Source: Caballeronia arationis
Lineage (GTDB): Bacteria; Pseudomonadota; Gammaproteobacteria; Burkholderiales; Burkholderiaceae
Direction: 5' to 3'
Assembly: GCF_001544975.2 (NCBI RefSeq)
Contig: NZ_FCOG02000009.1
Location: forward strand, 1-64,000
DNA: 64,000 nucleotides
This document shows, one piece after another, positions 60,880-64,000 of this stretch. Positions within the stretch are counted from its first letter, which is position 1. Each line of letters starts with the position of its first letter. Below the pieces are notes generated by a model. It did no database searches and was not told where the DNA came from. It saw only the letters and a program-made list of their open reading frames with translations. The position numbers were made by a program, and so were the translations under genes.

Positions 60880-62322
60880 TCACTTCGTGCTTGCTAATGG
60901 GCTTGCCGTGTCCTGCCATCCTCCTCCCAGCGCAACGAGCAGTTGCACGCAGGCGATCACCCGCCGCGCATCGATCTGTTCGGCCGTGCGCTCGTTGGTG
61001 AGCGCGATGGTCTGCGCCGTCACCACGTCCAGATAACTCACTGCGCCCGCCTGATAGCGATTGGTCGTGAGCCGGAGCGAGAGCGCCGCCGCATCGGATG
61101 CGCGACGCTGGCTCTGCGCTTCGTCGGCGAGCGCATTCAGCGAGGTCAGGTCGTCCTCCACCTGCTGAAACGATGTGAGGACGGTCTGCCGGTAATCGGC
61201 GACCGAGCCGTCGTATTGCGCGTGCGCACTCTTGAGCGTGGCGTTGCGCTGGCCGCCGTCGAAGATCGTGGCGGCGAGTTGCGGTCCGAGCGACCAGAAG
61301 AGACTCGGGGCGCTCAGCCACGGCGCGAAAAAGGTGCTTTCGAGGCCCACGCTCGCACTCAGCACCAGATTCGGGAAATAGGCTGCGCGAGCCTCGCCGA
61401 TCTGCGCATTCGATGCGAACACGCGCCGCTCCGCTGCGGCGATGTCCGGCCTGCGTTCGAGCAACTGGGAGGGCAGCCCGGGCGGCACGTCGGGCACGGA
61501 CAGCGTCTGCTCATGGGCGGCAACGGTGAACGTCGATGCCGGTTCGCCCACCAGCACGGCGATCGCATGCTGAAGCTGGGCGCGCTGCGCGCCGGTGTCG
61601 GTCGCTTGCGTGCGGGTGCTTTCGAGCTGCGCTTGCGCCTGCGCGACGGCGGATGCGTCGATCGCGACGTTCGCGAGTTGCTGGTTCAGGAGACGCAGCG
61701 CCGCAGCGTAGGCAGACACGGAATCGTCGAGCAGCTTCTTTTGCGTGTCGAGCGAGCGCAGGTTGAAGTAATCGGTGGCGAGTTCGCTCGTGACCGACAG
61801 GCGCACCGCTTCGACATCGGCCGCGCTGGCGTCGGCATTCGCCTGCGCGTTCGTGGCGGCGTCGCGGATGCGGCCGAACAGGTCCGGTTCCCACGAGGCC
61901 GACAGTCCCGCCGAATAATCCGGCACCGTCTTGCCCGCGAGCGAGTGTCCCAGCACGTTCTGCGAAGTGCGCGCGCGGCTTTGCGCGACACCCGCTGTCA
62001 CGCTCGGCCAAAAGCCGGCATTCTGATAGTCCGCTAGCGCGCGGGCCTGGTGCAACTGCGATACCGCTTTCTTCAGTGTCTGGTTGGAGACGTCGACGCG
62101 TGCTTCGAGCCGGTCGAGTTCGGGATCGTTGAAGACGGTCCACCACGGGCCGCGCGGCGTCTGATCGGCGGGAGCGGCGGCCGACCAGCCCGGCGTGGCG
62201 GCGTAATGTGCCGGCACGGCCACGTCCGGTTTCGAATAAGGCGGCAAAGTGGAACAGGCAGCGAGCACGGCGCAAACCACGCCAGCGACGAGCACGCGAA
62301 GCAACATCGGTCTGCTGTTCAT
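60880..62322 (-). CDS. NodT-family outer-membrane efflux lipoprotein (RND operon)
   Basis: A 480-residue TolC/OprM-type lipoprotein channel. The lipobox Cys is near residue 23 (VCAVLAAC-STL). Outer-membrane-efflux repeats are visible (SASWEPDLFGRIRDAATNAQ and LPSQLLERRPDIAAAERRVF). The ATG overlaps the stop of the adaptor gene by ATGA, and the gene is the third in the RND operon. It exports through the RND pump to the outside. Confidence 0.93.
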   Translation of the reverse strand: MNSRPMLLRVLVAGVVCAVLAACSTLPPYSKPDVAVPAHYAATPGWSAAAPADQTPRGPWWTVFNDPELDRLEARVDVSNQTLKKAVSQLHQARALADYQNAGFWPSVTAGVAQSRARTSQNVLGHSLAGKTVPDYSAGLSASWEPDLFGRIRDAATNAQANADASAADVEAVRLSVTSELATDYFNLRSLDTQKKLLDDSVSAYAAALRLLNQQLANVAIDASAVAQAQAQLESTRTQATDTGAQRAQLQHAIAVLVGEPASTFTVAAHEQTLSVPDVPPGLPSQLLERRPDIAAAERRVFASNAQIGEARAAYFPNLVLSASVGLESTFFAPWLSAPSLFWSLGPQLAATIFDGGQRNATLKSAHAQYDGSVADYRQTVLTSFQQVEDDLTSLNALADEAQSQRRASDAAALSLRLTTNRYQAGAVSYLDVVTAQTIALTNERTAEQIDARRVIACVQLLVALGGGWQDTASPLASTK

Positions 62323-63515
62323 GACGCGCTCGCCATCTTCGAGACGCGTACAGTCTCGCCGCTCGTGATCGCGTCGCCGGGGTTATCGATCACGCGGTCG
62401 CTCGCATTGAGGCCGGTCGTCACTTCGACATGCGTGCCGAAGTCGCGTCCGATTGTGACCGTTTTCAGTTGCGTCCTGCCGGCGGAATCGACGGTCGCCA
62501 CGGTCACGCCGTCCGGCCGGAAGAGCAGCGCGCTCACAGGCAGGTCGAGCGCCGGCCTGCTGTTCTCGAGCGCGAGATGCACTTGCGCATACGCGCCCGG
62601 CAGCAGCGCCCCGTCGCCGTTCGAGACGTCGACTTCCACGCGCAGGGTGCGGCTCGTCGGGTCCATCGCACCCGCATTGCGCGCGACGTTCGCGGCGAAG
62701 CGGCGGCCGGGATACTGCTGCACCGTGAGATAGGCCTGCGTGTTCGCCGAGATGAAAGGCGCGTCGTTCTGCGGCACGTCGACGAACACGCGCAACGTGT
62801 CGCGCTGGGCGACATGAAAAAGCTCGCCGCCCGAGGCCGCCAGCCCTGGCGCGCCGCCCGCCGTCACGAGCGCGCCGACGTCGACATTGCGCGCGGTCAC
62901 TACGCCGTCGAAAGGCGCGGTGATCTTCTCGTACGACACGAGTTCCGCGAGTCTGCGCACGTTAGCCTGCGCGGACTGCAGCATTGCGCGCTTCGCCTGC
63001 ATGTCGCCGGATTTGGTGTCCGCATCCTGCTGCGAGACGGACTGCGTCTTCAGCATGTCCTGCCAGCGCTGCGCCGTGACCCTCGCGTAATCGAAGTTGG
63101 CTTGCGCCGTGGCTTCGTCGGCGCGCGCCTGCAGGAGTTGTGCATCGAGTTCGGGGGTCTGGATGGTAGCCAGCACGTCGCCCTTTTTCACGTGCGCGCC
63201 GATATCCGCGTACCAGTGCTCGATATAGCCGCTTGTGCGTGCGTAGATCGCGGCATCGGCGAAGGCGGTCACCGCGCCGGGCAGCAACAGTTCCTGCATC
63301 GAAGGCGCCGTGCGCGGTGCGACGACAGAGACCGTCTGCATGCTGAGCGATGCCGTCTGTGCGGTGAGCGCGGTCTGCGCGTGCAGTCGCGGCAGGATGC
63401 CCGCGGCGAGCAGCGCGGCCACGACGCCTGCGATCAGCACCGGGGCGAACACGCTACGCCGCTTGCGGGGTGAAGGCATCGCGCGGGATTCTTGTTGGTC
63501 GTCTTGCTGGTTCAT
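62319..63515 (-). CDS. RND efflux membrane fusion protein
   Basis: A 398-residue periplasmic adaptor with one N-terminal transmembrane segment (about 22-42). Lipoyl halves PGAVTAFADAAIYARTSGYI and ITAPFDGVVTARNVDVGALV flank a coiled hairpin; beta-barrel and membrane-proximal parts follow (VDVPQNDAPFIS, TLRVEVDVSNGDGALLPGAY). The start at 63515 (MNQQDDQQES) is chosen over 63602, which would overlap the pump gene. It connects the RND pump to the NodT channel. Confidence 0.92.
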   Translation of the reverse strand: MNQQDDQQESRAMPSPRKRRSVFAPVLIAGVVAALLAAGILPRLHAQTALTAQTASLSMQTVSVVAPRTAPSMQELLLPGAVTAFADAAIYARTSGYIEHWYADIGAHVKKGDVLATIQTPELDAQLLQARADEATAQANFDYARVTAQRWQDMLKTQSVSQQDADTKSGDMQAKRAMLQSAQANVRRLAELVSYEKITAPFDGVVTARNVDVGALVTAGGAPGLAASGGELFHVAQRDTLRVFVDVPQNDAPFISANTQAYLTVQQYPGRRFAANVARNAGAMDPTSRTLRVEVDVSNGDGALLPGAYAQVHLALENSRPALDLPVSALLFRPDGVTVATVDSAGRTQLKTVTIGRDFGTHVEVTTGLNASDRVIDNPGDAITSGETVRVSKMASAS

Positions 63516-63537
63516 GGTCGATGGACTGAGTGGAATG

Positions 63538-64000
63538 TCACTGGCCGGCGGCGGGGCTCGGAGCGGGGTATCGGGTCGCGCGGCGCCGGGCGAGCCATGC
63601 ATGCACCATGCCGAATACGACCGGCACGAAGAGCAGCGTCGAGACGGTGCCGAGCATCAGTCCGCCGATGACCGCCCGTCCGAGCGGCGCGTTCTGCTCG
63701 CCGCCGTCGCCGAGGCCGAGCGCCATCGGCAGCATGCCGATCAGCATCGCGAGGGCCGTCATCAGCACGGGCCGGAAGCGGCTGAAGCCTGCTTCGAGCG
63801 CGGCGCGAAGCGGTTCGGCGCCGCCTTGCAGCATCTCGCGGGCTGCATTGACGACGAGGATGCTGTTGGCCGTCGCAATGCCGATACAAAGAACGGTGCC
63901 GGTAAGCGCTGGCACGCTCAGGGTCGTGCCGGTTGCGAACAGCATCCACGCGATGCCCGCGATCGACGCGGGCAAGCCGCTCACGATGATGAGCGGGTCC
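63538..64000 (-). CDS. RND efflux pump inner-membrane subunit (partial, N-terminus beyond window)
   Basis: Only the C-terminal ~153 residues lie in the window. They match the last transmembrane helices of HAE1/AcrB-type pumps: PALTGTVLCIGIATANSILV, VNAAREMLQGG and RFRPVLMTALAMLIGMLPMA, ending in WLARRRATRYPAPSPAAGQ. The stop is 22 bases upstream of the adaptor start, so the three genes form a tripartite export operon. The substrate cannot be inferred. Confidence 0.92.
   Translation of the reverse strand, partial: DPLIIVSGLPASIAGIAWMLFATGTTLSVPALTGTVLCIGIATANSILVVNAAREMLQGGAEPLRAALEAGFSRFRPVLMTALAMLIGMLPMALGLGDGGEQNAPLGRAVIGGLMLGTVSTLLFVPVVFGMVHAWLARRRATRYPAPSPAAGQ

Overview
The window looks like a chromosomal or megaplasmid segment of a Burkholderiaceae bacterium of the Paraburkholderia/Caballeronia type. 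The grounds are very high G+C with G/C-ending codons, two DUF4148 proteins (a family typical of Burkholderiales), and many LysR/LacI/AraC/GntR-controlled sugar and sugar-acid clusters. No rRNA, tRNA, phage, transposase or CRISPR array was seen. The genus is an inference.\n\n1-7.8 kb: a LacI regulator, a divergent phytanoyl-CoA-dioxygenase-like gene with an aldose 1-epimerase (cut by the window start), and a sugar ABC importer that matches E. coli YtfQRT-YjfF (galactofuranose) in order and sequence. The last permease gene carries a frameshift. Three copies of a CTAATAATATTAG-like operator mark the cluster. 7.8-16 kb: a small orphan protein, a LysR gene, a Gfo/Idh oxidoreductase with an FGGY kinase, a TTG-started DAHP synthase, an aldehyde dehydrogenase lacking its catalytic Cys and Asn, and a tautomerase-TetR pair.\n\n16-27.8 kb: the most unusual unit. 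It has a GntR regulator, an SDR, a BKACE (DUF849) enzyme, a metallo-beta-lactamase-fold hydrolase, a second sugar ABC importer whose two permeases are fused into one 699-residue protein, a CRYL1-like 3-hydroxy-acid dehydrogenase, an SMP-30 lactonase and an AraC regulator. It is interrupted by a ~625-bp imperfect palindrome. A hairpin repeat (GACCAGAG...CTCTGGTC) sits between its binding-protein and ATPase genes, and twice more before the Gfo/Idh gene at 9.2 kb. Together this looks like an uncharacterised route that imports a sugar or sugar lactone, opens the lactone, oxidises it to a 3-keto acid and cleaves that with acetyl-CoA.\n\n27.9-33.4 kb: a DUF1479 protein, then a hexuronate module (uronate dehydrogenase, SMP-30 lactonase, LacI regulator, ExuT-type transporter) with three GGAAAACGTTTTCC-like operators. 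33.8-43.4 kb: cupin, azoreductase, AhpD-like protein, a MarR-controlled NodT-EmrA-EmrB efflux operon with matching operators, a quinone reductase with its divergent LysR, and an M23 peptidase. 43.7-53.6 kb: AlkA and Tag base-excision glycosylases (Tag lacks its zinc ligands), a PEP-mutase-family protein, DUF1275, two SDRs, a LysR, a beta-propeller protein, an HTH protein, DUF2182 and an FTR1 iron permease. 53.8-64 kb: two two-component systems (the first response regulator has an in-frame TAG at codon 15), two DUF4148 proteins, a COG4705 membrane protein, and a tripartite RND efflux operon that runs off the window end.\n\nThree genes show damage or loss of key residues: the yjfF-like frameshift, the response-regulator nonsense codon and the non-catalytic aldehyde dehydrogenase.
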